Assembly: GCA_044464765.1 (NCBI GenBank)
Contig: JBIQKZ010000012.1
Span: forward strand, 1-64,000
DNA length: 64,000 bases
Origin: JBIQKZ01 sp044464765
GTDB lineage: Bacteria > Pseudomonadota > Gammaproteobacteria > Burkholderiales > Burkholderiaceae_B
Reading direction: 5' to 3'
Part shown: positions 1-10,466 of the stretch, one piece after another
Layout of the letters: every line of letters starts with the position of its first letter
Numbering within the stretch: the stretch's first letter is position 1
Notes under the pieces: generated by a model
What the model was told of the DNA's origin: nothing
The model's input: the letters and a program-made list of their open reading frames with translations, nothing else
Database searches by the model: none
Position numbers and translations under genes: made by a program

Positions 1-10
1 ATATTGACTA

Positions 11-32
11 TTCGAGTCTCGCCGTCGCACCA
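11..32 (+). other. 3' tRNA-like end, probable attachment-site remnant or degenerate tRNA
   Basis: The bases read as a T-loop (TTCGAGT), the 3' side of a T-stem, an acceptor 3' strand and an encoded CCA at 30-32. The order resembles the end of a bacterial tRNA-Leu. However, the bases before the T-loop (5-10) do not pair with the T-stem 3' side, and the acceptor strand looks one base short for that register. A terminator follows directly, as behind a real tRNA gene. The best reading is the 3' end of a tRNA duplicated by integration of an element lying left of the window, or a decayed tRNA. The upstream part is not in the window. Confidence 0.4.
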
Positions 33-48
33 GGGTTACAAAAAGACG

Positions 49-83
49 GCTTCGATCCAGCAATGGTCGAAGCGGGCTTTTTT
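49..83 (+). terminator. Rho-independent terminator
   Basis: A 7-bp stem (GCTTCGA at 49-55, TCGAAGC at 67-73) is followed after GGGC by six T at 78-83. It would end transcription coming from the tRNA-like sequence at the left edge. Confidence 0.75.
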
Positions 84-708
84 GTGGTGGCTGGGAGCTG
101 GGTTTGTTATGGAAGCTTGGAGGCGTGGGGAAGTTACTTTGTGTGTGGAGCGGGGATGGGGTTCCAGGGCTCAAATGAAGGCCTGAAAATAGGAGCTCCT
201 GAAAATAATTCAGCGCTACGAAATGCAGCCAGCCTGCCAAGAGGAAGGCGCAAAAGAAGGCTAAAAATGATGGTCTATCTTAGACATATATAGAATAAGC
301 ATTATCCCGTAGGGGAATGGTAAAAAAACCACATTTTCAGGCTTCTGAAATCAATTTGTCATATTTCTATGATAAGAAAATAAATAGTAAAAATAGCATA
401 TGAAACAAATAGTTAACTTCACTATTTAAGAAAGAGTATAGAAATATTCAAGGCATCTCAAGGAAAATTTTCCCCTTTTAGCAGATCTTCAGACCAAGGG
501 TAAACCCTTAGATTTTTTCGCGAAAAATGCCGTTTTGTTGTGTTTAGACAACGGAAAAAGTAAAAACAAAGTGCTTTGTGAAGGCATTAATAGCCACCGC
601 TTCGAAAGTTTGATGCAATAACTACAACTTCCTCTCGCGGAGTTAAAAAAGGCAGCGAGCATTTCGACTCCGCTGCCCTAGTTACTCAAATCTACGGAGA
701 TTTCACAA
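84..708. other. AT-rich non-coding leader upstream of the porin
   Basis: No convincing gene is seen; the short open frames here have no recognisable start context or composition. From about 270 to 620 the strand is clearly more AT-rich than the rest of the window. It holds three copies of CCTGAAAAT: 182-190 and 198-206 in tandem, and 333-341 inverted. There is a 5-bp hairpin GTTGT/ACAAC near 537-552 and a purine-rich ribosome site (CGGAG, near 694-699) before the porin ATG. Porin genes often have long regulated leaders, so this is presumably the porin control region; the promoter could not be fixed. Confidence 0.55.
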
Positions 709-1860
709 ATGAAAAAGAGTCTGCTAGTTGCTGCTCTGATCACTGGCTTCGCTGGTGCTGCTCAAGCAGAAACGTCGGTTACCCTCTACGGTATCCTAGA
801 CGGTGGTATTAACTATCAACAGTTCAAGGGCACGGATGCCGCCGGCAACTCGTTCAAGGCGACAAACACTGGGTTTGCCAACGGCGTTCAGTCGGGCAAC
901 CGCTGGGGCCTGAAAGGCTCGGAAGATTTGGGCGATGGCCTCAAGGCAATCTTCGTGCTGGAAGGCGGTTTTAACCTCGGTACTGGTGCACAGGGTTCCA
1001 GTGGCCGTATCTTTGATCGCCAATCGACTGTCGGTTTGCAGTCCGACGCCTGGGGTAAGCTGGAATTGGGCCGTCAAACCAATATCGCTTCCAAATACTT
1101 TGCTGGTGTAGCAAGCCCCTTTGGTTACGCCTGGGGCCAGGCTAGCGTTGGTTCCGCATTCAGTTCGGCCAACAGCGTGCGCTACGACAACATGATCATG
1201 TATCAAACGCCGAACTTCTCGGGCTTCCAGTTCGGTTTGGGCTACGCCTTCACCGCCAATGGCAGCCAGCAGTTCAAGGTTAGCGGCAATGAAGAGCCCA
1301 ACACTCGTGCATGGACGACTGGTCTTCGCTACGCCAACGGCCCCATCGCCGTGGCTTTAACCTACGACCAGTTCAAAATGGCTGAAACAGGCACCAACGT
1401 CAACGGTGATCCTGGCGTAACAGGCAAGGCCTGGAACATCGGTGGTAGCTACGACTTTGAAGTCGCCAAGCTGCACTTGGGCTTCGGCCAGACGCGTGAC
1501 GGCTGGTTCAAGAGCGTTTCGGCTCTTGGTGCCTACGACTACAATGCGAATCATGGCCTGAATCGTGCCAGCAGCAGTGTCGACGCCATCGAAGGTCTGA
1601 AAGTCAACTCCTACTCTGTTGGTGTAAGCGCTCCTATCGGCGCAAATGGCAAGATCCTGGCTGCCTGGAACATGGCTGACCCCCGCCACGACGCATCCGT
1701 CGCCGGCACCGAAAAGCAGCAGGTTTATAGCCTGGGCTACACCTATGCCCTGTCCAAGCGCACCAACGTGTACGCTCTGGGTTCCTACGCCAAGCACGTG
1801 TACTTCAACGACGACCTGAAAGCCACTCAGTTCGCTGTTGGTCTGCGTCACCGCTTCTAA
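709..1860 (+). CDS. General diffusion porin, outer membrane
   Basis: A 383-residue trimeric-type Gram-negative porin (Burkholderiales Porin_4/OmpC-like) that would let small hydrophilic solutes cross the outer membrane. Residues 1-20 form a signal peptide with a Lys-Lys start and AQA cleavage site; the mature protein begins ETSVTLYG, the usual first beta strand. It ends in ...LRHRF, the C-terminal phenylalanine read by the BAM machinery. Alternating aromatic and hydrophobic strands run throughout. In Bordetella the main porin gene also lies directly before nuoA, which fits this location. A perfect hairpin downstream separates it from nuo, and a long AT-rich leader upstream suggests regulation. 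The family is certain; the pore selectivity is not. Confidence 0.93.
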   Translation: MKKSLLVAALITGFAGAAQAETSVTLYGILDGGINYQQFKGTDAAGNSFKATNTGFANGVQSGNRWGLKGSEDLGDGLKAIFVLEGGFNLGTGAQGSSGRIFDRQSTVGLQSDAWGKLELGRQTNIASKYFAGVASPFGYAWGQASVGSAFSSANSVRYDNMIMYQTPNFSGFQFGLGYAFTANGSQQFKVSGNEEPNTRAWTTGLRYANGPIAVALTYDQFKMAETGTNVNGDPGVTGKAWNIGGSYDFEVAKLHLGFGQTRDGWFKSVSALGAYDYNANHGLNRASSSVDAIEGLKVNSYSVGVSAPIGANGKILAAWNMADPRHDASVAGTEKQQVYSLGYTYALSKRTNVYALGSYAKHVYFNDDLKATQFAVGLRHRF

Positions 1861-1969
1861 TCGGCTTGCGTAGCTAGCCTGCGCATTGCCCAGCCAGCCC
1901 GCGTCAGTGGGTTGACTGGAAGCGAAGTAGAGCCGCCTGGCCAACGTAGTGCAGTCGGCCTGGTCGGCG

Positions 1970-1999
1970 AAGAAAGCCACTCGTATGAGTGGCTTTCTT
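1970..1999 (+). terminator. Bidirectional-looking terminator after the porin
   Basis: A perfect 13-bp stem (AAGAAAGCCACTC, loop GTAT, GAGTGGCTTTCTT) with A-rich and T-rich ends. It lies about 110 bp after the porin stop and before the nuo promoter, so it probably isolates the two units. Confidence 0.85.
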
Positions 2000-2207
2000 G
2001 CGTTAGGGATGCGGTGGCGCAATTCGCGGATGGGGTGTGGCGGATGGCCCGCTCTGGAGGGGCTGCCGCGAGACGGATCCGGCTCGCGTTTGCGGGCGAA
2101 AATGCGGCCTTGCTGGACGGGTCGCACGAAGCAAGGCTGGGGTCGACAAATTCATGGCAGAAAACTTATCCAAGACCTTTGGCTTCAGGGAAATCCCTCG
2201 TTCAAAA
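2000..2207. other. Spacer between porin terminator and nuo promoter
   Basis: No gene is supported. An open frame running into nuoA begins at 1912, before the terminator hairpin, but only the part after 2251 resembles NuoA. The remaining sequence is GC-rich without a motif I recognise. Confidence 0.5.
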
Positions 2208-2216
2208 TGCTACAAT
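2208..2216 (+). promoter_or_regulatory. Extended -10 promoter of the nuo operon (predicted)
   Basis: TGC followed by TACAAT gives an extended -10 box 35 bp before the nuoA ATG. No good -35 hexamer sits at 16-18 bp, which is tolerable for extended -10 promoters. It follows the porin terminator and is the only strong candidate here. The transcription start is unproven. Confidence 0.5.
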
Positions 2217-2250
2217 CCGAGGGTTTACTTATCGTGATTGGATGCATTGC

Positions 2251-2610
2251 ATGAATCTGCAAGAGTATTTCCCCGTACTGTTGTTTATAGTCATTGCAAC
2301 CTTTATTGGGTTTGCACTACTGACAGTCGGTCGCGTCCTTGGGCCGCACCGTCCCGACGAGCAAAAATTGTCGCCTTACGAGTGCGGTTTCGAAGCCTTC
2401 GACGACTCGCGCATGAAATTCGATGTGCGCTATTATCTTGTCGCGATTCTGTTCATTCTTTTCGATCTTGAAATTGCCTTTCTGTTCCCGTGGGCTATTG
2501 CCAGCGGAACCTTGGGCTTGGTCGGCTTCTGGACGGTCATGGTCTTTTTGGCGATCCTGACGGTCGGCTTCATTTACGAGTGGAAAAAAGGCGCTCTGGA
2601 TTGGGAATAA
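2251..2610 (+). CDS. nuoA: NADH-quinone oxidoreductase subunit A
   Basis: A 119-residue membrane subunit of complex I with three predicted transmembrane segments (about 6-28, 62-84, 90-110). The conserved loop LSPYECGFE (with the family's cysteine) and [19 protein letters not shown] identify NuoA; the acidic residues in segment 2 belong to the proton pathway. The start at 2251 (MNLQEYF) is chosen because upstream in-frame sequence crosses the promoter and a terminator and has no family similarity. It is the first of fourteen nuo genes in canonical order. Confidence 0.96.
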   Translation: MNLQEYFPVLLFIVIATFIGFALLTVGRVLGPHRPDEQKLSPYECGFEAFDDSRMKFDVRYYLVAILFILFDLEIAFLFPWAIASGTLGLVGFWTVMVFLAILTVGFIYEWKKGALDWE

Positions 2611-2745
2611 GTCCCGGGCGCTAGTCCCAGGGAACGCATCCCGGACGTAATCCGGTGCAGCCAGGCGGCGCCAGCCGCCTGCGCATTCAGTGTGGCCAAG
2701 GCAGGCCGGTCGCACACGTTGCTTTACGAGGTTTCAAGGCAAATC

Positions 2746-3222
2746 ATGGCTATTGACGGCATTCTCAAAGAAGGTTTCATCACAACCAGCGCGGACAAGT
2801 TCCTTAACTGGGCCAAAACGGGCTCATTGTGGCCAATGTCTTTTGGTCTGGCCTGTTGTGCGGTTGAAATGATGCACGCCGGCGCGGCGCGTTACGACCT
2901 GGATCAGTTCGGCATCATTTTCCGGCCCAGTCCGCGCCAGTCCGATTTGATGATCGTGGCGGGTACGCTGTGCAACAAAATGGCGCCCGCCTTGCGCAAG
3001 GTATACGACCAAATGCCCGAGCCCCGCTGGGTGGTTTCCATGGGTTCCTGTGCGAACGGCGGCGGCTACTACCACTATTCGTATTCCGTGGTTCGTGGCT
3101 GTGATCGCATTGTTCCGGTGGATGTTTATGTGCCGGGCTGCCCCCCGACGGCCGAAGCGCTGGTTTACGGTCTGCTGCAAATGCAGAACAAGATCCGCCT
3201 GACCAACACGATAGCGCGCTAG
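2746..3222 (+). CDS. nuoB: NADH-quinone oxidoreductase subunit B
   Basis: A 158-residue peripheral-arm subunit that carries cluster N2, the last iron-sulfur centre before quinone. The ligands are visible as the tandem Cys37-Cys38 ([10 protein letters not shown]), Cys102 (GSCANGGG) and Cys132 ([11 protein letters not shown]). The start MAIDGILK at 2746 matches the usual betaproteobacterial N terminus; an in-frame start 54 bases earlier would add an unrelated tail. The gap to nuoA is about 135 bases, the longest inside the operon. Confidence 0.96.
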   Translation: MAIDGILKEGFITTSADKFLNWAKTGSLWPMSFGLACCAVEMMHAGAARYDLDQFGIIFRPSPRQSDLMIVAGTLCNKMAPALRKVYDQMPEPRWVVSMGSCANGGGYYHYSYSVVRGCDRIVPVDVYVPGCPPTAEALVYGLLQMQNKIRLTNTIAR

Positions 3223-3265
3223 GCATGGCCCGGCATCCATTCAATCACGTTCACCTGATCGCAAT

Positions 3266-3877
3266 ATGACCCGGCTTGAAACGCTCCAAACCAATCTCAT
3301 TGCCCAGTTCGGCGATACCCTGGCGTTAACCAACGCGCTCGACGAACTCACCATCGAAGTTCCCGTTGAACAGTGGGTTGACACCTGCACCCGACTGCGA
3401 GACCAAAGCTCGCTTGGCTTCGATTCGCTCATCGACCTATGCGGTGTCGATTACTCCACGTATGGCCAGCCGATGTTCATGCAGCCGCCCCGGGAGTTTC
3501 CGCAGCGCTATGCAGTGGTGGTCCACCTGCTTTCGGTGCAGCATAACTGGCGGTTGCGGGTGCGTACCTTCGTTCCCAACGACGAGTTCCCCGTGCTGCA
3601 ATCGCTTGTTGGGGTCTGGCCCAATGCCAACTGGTTCGAACGCGAAGCCTTCGACCTGTATGGCCTGGTTTTCGAAGGCCACCCCGATTTGCGCCGCATT
3701 CTTACTGATTATGGCTTTATCGGCCATCCGTTCCGCAAAGATTTCCCGCTGTCCGGCCACGTGGAGATGCGCTACGACACCGAACAGAAACGGGTTATCT
3801 ATCAGCCGGTCACAATCGAGCCGCGCGAGGTTACGCCACGCATCGTACGTGAAGATGGTTACGGAATAGAGCGTTAA
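3266..3877 (+). CDS. nuoC: NADH-quinone oxidoreductase subunit C
   Basis: A 203-residue 30-kDa-type subunit of the connecting module. The family signature is present in the last half: [21 protein letters not shown] followed by [10 protein letters not shown]. It is separate from NuoD, unlike the fused NuoCD of E. coli, which is normal for betaproteobacteria. It ends two bases before nuoD, implying translational coupling. Confidence 0.96.
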   Translation: MTRLETLQTNLIAQFGDTLALTNALDELTIEVPVEQWVDTCTRLRDQSSLGFDSLIDLCGVDYSTYGQPMFMQPPREFPQRYAVVVHLLSVQHNWRLRVRTFVPNDEFPVLQSLVGVWPNANWFEREAFDLYGLVFEGHPDLRRILTDYGFIGHPFRKDFPLSGHVEMRYDTEQKRVIYQPVTIEPREVTPRIVREDGYGIER

Positions 3878-3879
3878 AC

Positions 3880-5136
3880 ATGGCAGATATCAAGAACTAC
3901 ACTCTTAACTTCGGCCCCCAGCACCCGGCCGCGCACGGCGTGCTGCGCCTGGTTCTCGAACTGGATGGCGAAGTCATTCAGCGTGCCGATCCGCATATCG
4001 GGCTGTTGCACCGGGCCACTGAGAAGCTCGCCGAGCACAAAACGTATTTGCAGGCTTTGCCTTACATGGATCGGCTGGACTATGTGTCCATGTTGTGCAA
4101 CGAGCATGCCTATGTCATGTCGATTGAAAAGCTGCTTGGCCTTGAAGTGCCGCTGCGCGCCCAATACATCCGGGTGATGTTCGACGAGATCACACGTATT
4201 CTTAATCATCTAATGTCGATTGGCTCGCACGCGCTCGACGTGGGCGCCATGGCCGTGTTCCTTTACGCGTTTCGCGAGCGCGAAGACCTGATGGACTGCT
4301 ACGAGGCCGTATCCGGCGCCCGCATGCACGCGGCCTATTACCGGCCGGGTGGGGTCTACCGCGATCTGCCCGATACCATGGCCCAGTATGGCGACAGCAG
4401 CAAGTATCGCGGCGCCAAGGAAGTCAAGGCCATGAACGAAGCGCGTTCTGGTTCATTACTGGACTTCATCGAAGATTTCACCAACCGCTTTCCCACCTGT
4501 GTCGACGAGTACGAAACGCTTCTGACCGACAACCGCATCTGGAAGCAGCGCTTGGTAGGTATTGGCGTGGTGGATGCCGACCGCGCCAAGGCGCTGGGTT
4601 TCACCGGGCCGATGCTGCGTGGATCGGGCGTGGCATGGGATCTTCGCAAGATGCAGCCCTATGAAGTTTACGATCGCGTGGATTTCGATATTCCCGTGGG
4701 CGTCAATGGCGACTGCTACGACCGTTATCTGGTCCGGATTGCCGAAATGCGCGAAAGCAATCGCATCATTCGCCAGTGCGTCGAGTGGCTGCGCAACAAC
4801 CCTGGCCCGGTCATTACCGACAACCACAAGGTGGCGCCGCCTTCGCGCGAACGCATGAAGCTGGGTATGGAAGACCTTATCCATCACTTCAAGCTGTTTA
4901 CTGAAGGCATGCACGTACCACGCGGCGAAACTTATGCCGCCGTTGAGCATCCCAAGGGCGAATTCGGCACCTATATCGTTTCCGACGGCGCCAATAAACC
5001 CTATCGCCTGAAAATACGAGCGCCCGGATTTGTTCATTTGCAGGCGCTGGACGAGCTTTCGCGGGGCCACATGATTGCCGATGCCGTCACCATCATCGGA
5101 ACCCTAGATATCGTATTTGGCGAGATCGACCGCTAA
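3880..5136 (+). CDS. nuoD: NADH-quinone oxidoreductase subunit D
   Basis: A 418-residue 49-kDa-type subunit that, with NuoB, shapes the quinone pocket. It is related to the large subunit of NiFe hydrogenases but lacks the metal cysteines. The N-terminal [18 protein letters not shown] contains the histidine and the conserved fold start; the C terminus ends [12 protein letters not shown], the usual NuoD end. Full length, directly coupled to nuoC. Confidence 0.97.
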   Translation: MADIKNYTLNFGPQHPAAHGVLRLVLELDGEVIQRADPHIGLLHRATEKLAEHKTYLQALPYMDRLDYVSMLCNEHAYVMSIEKLLGLEVPLRAQYIRVMFDEITRILNHLMSIGSHALDVGAMAVFLYAFREREDLMDCYEAVSGARMHAAYYRPGGVYRDLPDTMAQYGDSSKYRGAKEVKAMNEARSGSLLDFIEDFTNRFPTCVDEYETLLTDNRIWKQRLVGIGVVDADRAKALGFTGPMLRGSGVAWDLRKMQPYEVYDRVDFDIPVGVNGDCYDRYLVRIAEMRESNRIIRQCVEWLRNNPGPVITDNHKVAPPSRERMKLGMEDLIHHFKLFTEGMHVPRGETYAAVEHPKGEFGTYIVSDGANKPYRLKIRAPGFVHLQALDELSRGHMIADAVTIIGTLDIVFGEIDR

Positions 5137-5172
5137 CGGTCTGTTTGCCAAGGTAAATACCGGATTCAAATT

Positions 5173-5667
5173 ATGCTGCTTTCCGAACAAGCCTATCAGA
5201 AAATCGACGCGGAACTGACCAAGTTCCCGGCCGACCAAAAGCAGTCCGCCATCATGGCGGCGCTGGCCATCGCCCAGGACGAAAAAGGTTGGGTATCGAT
5301 CGATGTCATTTCCGATGTGGCCGACTATTTGCAGGTGCCGCCGATTGCCGTCCAGGAAGTCGCCACCTTCTACAACATGTTCAGCACCCAGCCAGTGGGG
5401 CGCTTCAAGATTACCGTTTGCACCAATTTGCCCTGTGCGCTGCGCGACGGGGTGAAAACCGCTGATTACATCAAGCAGAAGCTGGGCATCGGCTTTCATG
5501 AAACCACCGAAGACGGATTGTTCTCGCTTCAAGAAGGCGAGTGCATGGGTGCTTGCGGCGATTCCCCGGTATTGCTGGTGAATAACAAGCATATGTGCGT
5601 GCGCATGCAGCCGGAAAAAATCGACGCCATGCTCAATGAACTCAAACAGTACGGAGAGTCAGCATGA
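5173..5667 (+). CDS. nuoE: NADH-quinone oxidoreductase subunit E
   Basis: A 164-residue thioredoxin-fold subunit holding the 2Fe-2S cluster N1a. The ligands are Cys83 and Cys88 (CTNLPC) and Cys124 and Cys128 (CMGAC). With NuoF and NuoG it forms the NADH-oxidising module. Its stop codon overlaps the nuoF start by four bases. Confidence 0.96.
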   Translation: MLLSEQAYQKIDAELTKFPADQKQSAIMAALAIAQDEKGWVSIDVISDVADYLQVPPIAVQEVATFYNMFSTQPVGRFKITVCTNLPCALRDGVKTADYIKQKLGIGFHETTEDGLFSLQEGECMGACGDSPVLLVNNKHMCVRMQPEKIDAMLNELKQYGESA

Positions 5668-7031
5668 ACGCTCCCGATATTCTTCAGCAATTCTCGCAAG
5701 GGCTATTGCCCGATCCCGGCAACGATCTGTCCAGCAGCATGATTTTCCACGGTCGGCACATCAAGCCCCAGATTCTTGAAGGGCTGGATGGCCAGAACTG
5801 GGGTCTGGACGACTATATCAAGCGGGGCGGCTACGAGGCGCTGCGTAAAATCCTTACGACCGGCATGAAACCCGAAGACGTGATTGCCGAGGTCAAGGCA
5901 TCGGCGTTGCGCGGCCGGGGCGGGGCGGGGTTCCCCACCGGCCTGAAATGGAGCTTCATGCCGCGCGGCTTGCCCGGCCAGAAATACCTGGTGTGCAACT
6001 CCGACGAAGGCGAGCCGGGCACCTTCAAGGACCGTGACATCCTTCGCTTCAATCCGCATATAGTCATCGAAGGGATGGCCATTGCCGCCTATGCCATGGG
6101 CATCACGGTCGGCTACAACTATATTCACGGCGAAATCTTCGAAATCTACGACCGCTTCGAAGAGGCACTGAACGAAGCGCGTGCTGCAGGCTTTCTGGGC
6201 GACAACATCCTGGGGTCAAACTTCAGCTTCCAGCTGCATGCGTTCCATGGTTATGGCGCGTATATTTGCGGCGAAGAAACCGCCTTGCTCGAGTCTTTGG
6301 AAGGCAAGAAAGGGCAGCCTCGCTTCAAGCCGCCATTCCCCGCCAGCTTCGGCCTGTATGGCAAGCCCACCACCATCAATAACACCGAAACCTTCGCTGC
6401 GGTCCCATGGATTTTTCGCCATAGCGCGCAGCAGTACCTGGAAACCGGCCTGCCCAATAATGGCGGCACCAAGATTTTCTCGATCTCCGGCGACGTGCAA
6501 CGGCCCGGCAACTACGAAATCCCGCTGGGCACGCCTTTTTCCACGCTGCTGGAACTGGCCGGCGGCATGCCCGAAGGGCGTAGCCTGAAGGCCGTGATTC
6601 CAGGGGGGTCCAGCGCCCCGGTTCTGCCGGCCGACATCATGATGTCCACCACCATGGACTACGACGGCATCGCCAAGGCGGGCTCCATGCTGGGATCGGG
6701 GGCGGTCATTGTCATGGATGATACGCGGTGCATGGTCAAGTCGCTGATGCGGTTGTCGTATTTCTATTTCGAGGAAAGCTGCGGCCAGTGCACGCCGTGC
6801 CGTGAAGGCACAGGCTGGTTGTATCGCATGGTCCACCGGATTGAAAACGGCCAGGGCCGGCCCGAGGATCTCGAGGTTCTTGATTCGGTCGCGTCCAACA
6901 TTATGGGCCGCACAATCTGCGCCCTGGGCGATGCCGCCGCATTGCCGGTGCGCAGTTTCATCAAGCATTTTCGCGACGAGTTCGCACACCACATCGAGCA
7001 TAAAAGCTGCGTGGTTCCCAACTATCTGTAG
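5664..7031 (+). CDS. nuoF: NADH-quinone oxidoreductase subunit F, NADH-binding
   Basis: A 455-residue flavoprotein that oxidises NADH and passes electrons from FMN to cluster N3. The glycine-rich nucleotide site [14 protein letters not shown] is near residue 75-90, and the acidic FMN/NADH region [14 protein letters not shown] follows. The 4Fe-4S ligands are in CGQCTPC near 372-378, with a fourth cysteine near 418 (TICALGD). ATGA overlap with nuoE. Confidence 0.97.
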   Translation: MNAPDILQQFSQGLLPDPGNDLSSSMIFHGRHIKPQILEGLDGQNWGLDDYIKRGGYEALRKILTTGMKPEDVIAEVKASALRGRGGAGFPTGLKWSFMPRGLPGQKYLVCNSDEGEPGTFKDRDILRFNPHIVIEGMAIAAYAMGITVGYNYIHGEIFEIYDRFEEALNEARAAGFLGDNILGSNFSFQLHAFHGYGAYICGEETALLESLEGKKGQPRFKPPFPASFGLYGKPTTINNTETFAAVPWIFRHSAQQYLETGLPNNGGTKIFSISGDVQRPGNYEIPLGTPFSTLLELAGGMPEGRSLKAVIPGGSSAPVLPADIMMSTTMDYDGIAKAGSMLGSGAVIVMDDTRCMVKSLMRLSYFYFEESCGQCTPCREGTGWLYRMVHRIENGQGRPEDLEVLDSVASNIMGRTICALGDAAALPVRSFIKHFRDEFAHHIEHKSCVVPNYL

Positions 7032-7046
7032 GGTCAGGACAAGCTA

Positions 7047-9374
7047 ATGGTTGAACTCACCATCGACGGCAACAAAGTAGAGGTGCCCGAGGGCAGCATG
7101 GTTATGCATGCCGCCAATAAATTGGGTCTTTACGTGCCGCACTTCTGCTATCACAAGAAACTGTCCATCGCGGCCAACTGCCGCATGTGTCTGGTTGAAG
7201 TCGAGAAGGCGCCCAAGGCCATGCCCGCCTGCGCCACACCAGTCACGAATGGCATGGTCGTCCATACGGCATCCGAAAGGGCTGTCGCAGCCCAGAAAAG
7301 CGTCATGGAGTTCCTGCTGATCAATCACCCCCTGGATTGCCCTGTGTGCGACCAAGGCGGCGAATGCCAGTTGCAGGATCTGGCGGTGGGTTACGGGGCG
7401 TCGGCTTCGCGCTACAAGGAAGAAAAGCGTGTCGTCGTTCACAAAGAGATGGGTCCTTTGATTTCCGCCGAGGAAATGCCGCGTTGCATTCATTGCACGC
7501 GCTGTGTGCGCTTTGGTCAGGAAGTCGGCGGCATCATGGAGCTGGGCATGATCAATCGGGGCGAGCACTCCGAGATCACTTCCTTTGTCGGCCAGGCTGT
7601 CGAGTCCGAGCTTTCGGGCAATATGATCGACATTTGCCCGGTGGGCGCGCTCACGTCCAAGCCTTTCCGCTTTGCCGCGCGTACGTGGGAATTGGCCAGG
7701 CGCCGCTCGGTCAGCCCTCACGACAGCTTGGGCGCCAATCTGGTGATCCAGTCCAAGAGCAACCGCGTGCTGCGCGTCGTGCCATTCGAGAACGACGAGG
7801 TCAACGAATGCTGGATCAGCGACCGCGATCGCTTTTCCTATACAGGGCTCTATGGCGATGATCGCCTGGCGCATCCCATGGTTCGCGATGCTGCGGGGCA
7901 GTGGGTCGAAGCCTCATGGGGCGACGCGCTCCAGGCCGTGGTGCGTGGCTTGAATCAAGTTCGCGAAGAGCATGGCGCCGGGCAACTGGGCGCCATCGGA
8001 AGCTCCATGGCGACCACTGAAGAATTGGCCTTGCTGGCTCGCCTGGCGCGCAGTCTGGGCTCGGCCAATGTGGATTTCCGTCTGGGGTATGCCGATGCCA
8101 AGCTCGACGACGCCTTGACCGGCGTGCCCTGGCTTGGCATGTCGATCAGCCAGTTCAGCGAATTGGATCGGGTGCTGGTGGTCGGTTCCTTTATCCGTAA
8201 AGAGCATCCCTTGCTGGCCCAGCGCCTGCGTCAAGCCGCAAAGGGCGGCGCGCAGATCAGTTTTATCGACAGCGCGTCGGAAGATCCGCTGTTCACCGTC
8301 ACCGAACGCCTGGCTGTAGCCCCATCGCTCGTGCCCAATGCCCTGGCCGAGGTGCTTGTCGCGGTGGCGCAGGCTGCCGGCCAACCGGCGCCGGCTGGCC
8401 TGGAAACCGTCCAGCCTTCCGATGCGGCACGCGCCATCGCCGCCAGCCTGTCTTCAGGCGAGAAGGTCGGAATCATGCTGGGCAACTTGGCTGTCATGTC
8501 GCCACAGGTTCGCCTGATCGCTGCCAATGCGCAGGCGCTTGCAGCCGCCGTCGGCGGAACACTGGGGTTTCTCACGCCTGGCGGCAATACCGTGGGCGGC
8601 TATCTTGCCGGAGCGGTTCCCGAAACCGGTGGCTTGGGCGCCGAGGAAATGCTCGAACAAGGCCTCAAGGCCTACCTTGTGCTTCACGCCGAACCCGAGC
8701 TGGATTCGGTCAATGGCCGGCGCGCCGTGAAGGCCTTGGAAGCCGCCGAGTTTTCGGTGGCCCTTACCTCGTATTTCTCGGCGGCCAGTCAATGGGCGGA
8801 TGTCATGCTGCCCATTGCGCCATTCACCGAGACATCGGGCACCTTCATCAACTCCGAAGGGCGCGCGCAAAGCTTCAAGGGTACTGTAGCTCCCTTTGGC
8901 GACAGCCGGCCCGCCTGGAAAGTCTTGCGGGTGCTGGGCAACCTGTTTCAATTGCAGGGTTTCGAAGACGAAACATCGGAATCGGTGCGCGATACCGTTC
9001 TGGTGGGCGGCATTCACGAACGGCTGTCCAATGCCGTGCGGGGCGAGGTCGCCTTGTCGCAGGCTTCAGGCGGGTTCGAGCGCCTGGCCGATGTGCCGAT
9101 TTATCGCGGCGACGCCATCGTGCGCCGGGCCGAGCCTTTGCAGGAAACGTCTGTTTCCAGTACGCCACAAGCCCGCTTGAATGCCGCTTCATTGCAGGCC
9201 CTTGGGGTGCAGTCAGGTGAGTCCGTGCGTGTCGCCTCGGCCGAGGGTCAGGTGGTCTTGACGGCGGTTCGCGATGATACGGTGGCTGATTCCACTGTCC
9301 GCATCTCCACCGCCTTTGCTGAAACCCTTCCCCTGGGCGGCTCGTGTGGCCAAGTTTCGTTGGAGCGTGTCTAA
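7047..9374 (+). CDS. nuoG: NADH-quinone oxidoreductase subunit G
   Basis: A 775-residue iron-sulfur subunit with an N-terminal ferredoxin-like part and a C-terminal molybdopterin-oxidoreductase-like part that no longer binds Mo. Cluster ligands can be assigned: N1b at Cys34, 45, 48, 62; N5 at His94, Cys98, 101, 107; N4 at Cys147, 150, 153, 197. I see no fourth cluster of the E. coli N7 type, as usual for alpha/beta lineages. nuoH starts at the next base after its stop. Confidence 0.96.
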   Translation: MVELTIDGNKVEVPEGSMVMHAANKLGLYVPHFCYHKKLSIAANCRMCLVEVEKAPKAMPACATPVTNGMVVHTASERAVAAQKSVMEFLLINHPLDCPVCDQGGECQLQDLAVGYGASASRYKEEKRVVVHKEMGPLISAEEMPRCIHCTRCVRFGQEVGGIMELGMINRGEHSEITSFVGQAVESELSGNMIDICPVGALTSKPFRFAARTWELARRRSVSPHDSLGANLVIQSKSNRVLRVVPFENDEVNECWISDRDRFSYTGLYGDDRLAHPMVRDAAGQWVEASWGDALQAVVRGLNQVREEHGAGQLGAIGSSMATTEELALLARLARSLGSANVDFRLGYADAKLDDALTGVPWLGMSISQFSELDRVLVVGSFIRKEHPLLAQRLRQAAKGGAQISFIDSASEDPLFTVTERLAVAPSLVPNALAEVLVAVAQAAGQPAPAGLETVQPSDAARAIAASLSSGEKVGIMLGNLAVMSPQVRLIAANAQALAAAVGGTLGFLTPGGNTVGGYLAGAVPETGGLGAEEMLEQGLKAYLVLHAEPELDSVNGRRAVKALEAAEFSVALTSYFSAASQWADVMLPIAPFTETSGTFINSEGRAQSFKGTVAPFGDSRPAWKVLRVLGNLFQLQGFEDETSESVRDTVLVGGIHERLSNAVRGEVALSQASGGFERLADVPIYRGDAIVRRAEPLQETSVSSTPQARLNAASLQALGVQSGESVRVASAEGQVVLTAVRDDTVADSTVRISTAFAETLPLGGSCGQVSLERV

Positions 9375-10448
9375 ATGGAATGGTTGAACGCCTTAACCCG
9401 ATTCGGTACGGATCTGATCGGGGCGACGCCCTGGTATGTGGTCTGGACCGTTGTGTTGATCCTTTGCATTGCCGTTCCGATTATCTTGTGCGTTGCCTAT
9501 CTAACGTATTGGGAGCGCAAGCTTATCGGCGCCATGCATGCGCGCCTCGGGCCCACTCGCGTTGGCTATCGGGGATTGCTGCAGCCGTTTGCCGATGTGT
9601 TCAAGCTGTTGACCAAAGAGATCGTCATTCCGTCGCAATCCAGCAAGGTTCTGTTCATTCTTGCGCCGATCGTGACGCTGATGCCGGCGCTGGCGGCCTG
9701 GGCGGTCATTCCATTCAGCCCAGAATTGGTGCTTTCCAACATCAATGCCGGCCTCTTGTACATCATGACCATCACTTCGCTGGGCGTGTACGGCGTCATC
9801 GTGGCAGGCTGGGCGACCAACTCCAAGTATGCGCTGTTGGGCGCCATGCGTGGGGCGGCTCAGATGGTCTCCTACGAGCTGGCCATTGGCTTTTGCATGA
9901 TTACCGTCTTGCTGGTTTCAGGGTCGCTGAACATGAGCGAAATCGTGCTGGGGCAAACCCGTGGTTGGTTCGCGGATCGCGGCTTGCATTTCCTGTCGTG
10001 GAACTGGCTGCCACTGCTACCCTTGTTCGTCATCTATGTGGTGTCGGCCGTTGCCGAAACCAACCGCCACCCATTCGACGTTGTCGAGGGTGAGTCGGAG
10101 ATCGTTGCGGGCCACATGGTGGAATACTCCGGCACGGCGTTCGCCCTGTTCTTCCTGGGCGAATACGCCAACATGATTCTGTTGTCGGCGGTGGCCTCCA
10201 TCATGTTCCTGGGCGGGTGGATGCCGCCGATCGACGTCGCGCCGCTTACCTGGATTCCGGGCTGGCTATGGCTGGGAATCAAAACCTTCTGCGTCGTGTC
10301 GATGTTTGTGTGGTTCCGGGCGACATTCCCGCGCTACCGTTACGACCAGATCATGCGCCTGGGCTGGAAGGTATTTATTCCCCTGACCGGCATTTGGCTG
10401 GTTGTCGTGGCGATCTGGATGCAAACGCCATGGAACATTTGGCACTAG
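9375..10448 (+). CDS. nuoH: NADH-quinone oxidoreductase subunit H
   Basis: A 357-residue membrane subunit (ND1 type) at the junction of the arms, lining the quinone channel. Hallmarks: [20 protein letters not shown] after the first helix, [12 protein letters not shown], and [16 protein letters not shown], a charged loop facing the Q site. About eight transmembrane helices are predicted. It starts immediately after nuoG. Confidence 0.97.
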   Translation: MEWLNALTRFGTDLIGATPWYVVWTVVLILCIAVPIILCVAYLTYWERKLIGAMHARLGPTRVGYRGLLQPFADVFKLLTKEIVIPSQSSKVLFILAPIVTLMPALAAWAVIPFSPELVLSNINAGLLYIMTITSLGVYGVIVAGWATNSKYALLGAMRGAAQMVSYELAIGFCMITVLLVSGSLNMSEIVLGQTRGWFADRGLHFLSWNWLPLLPLFVIYVVSAVAETNRHPFDVVEGESEIVAGHMVEYSGTAFALFFLGEYANMILLSAVASIMFLGGWMPPIDVAPLTWIPGWLWLGIKTFCVVSMFVWFRATFPRYRYDQIMRLGWKVFIPLTGIWLVVVAIWMQTPWNIWH

Positions 10449-10466
10449 AGCTTACTGGAGCTGGAT

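Noticed and set aside
1912..2250. N-terminal extension of NuoA
   Set aside because: Crosses a terminator hairpin and the likely promoter and has no NuoA similarity; start set at 2251.
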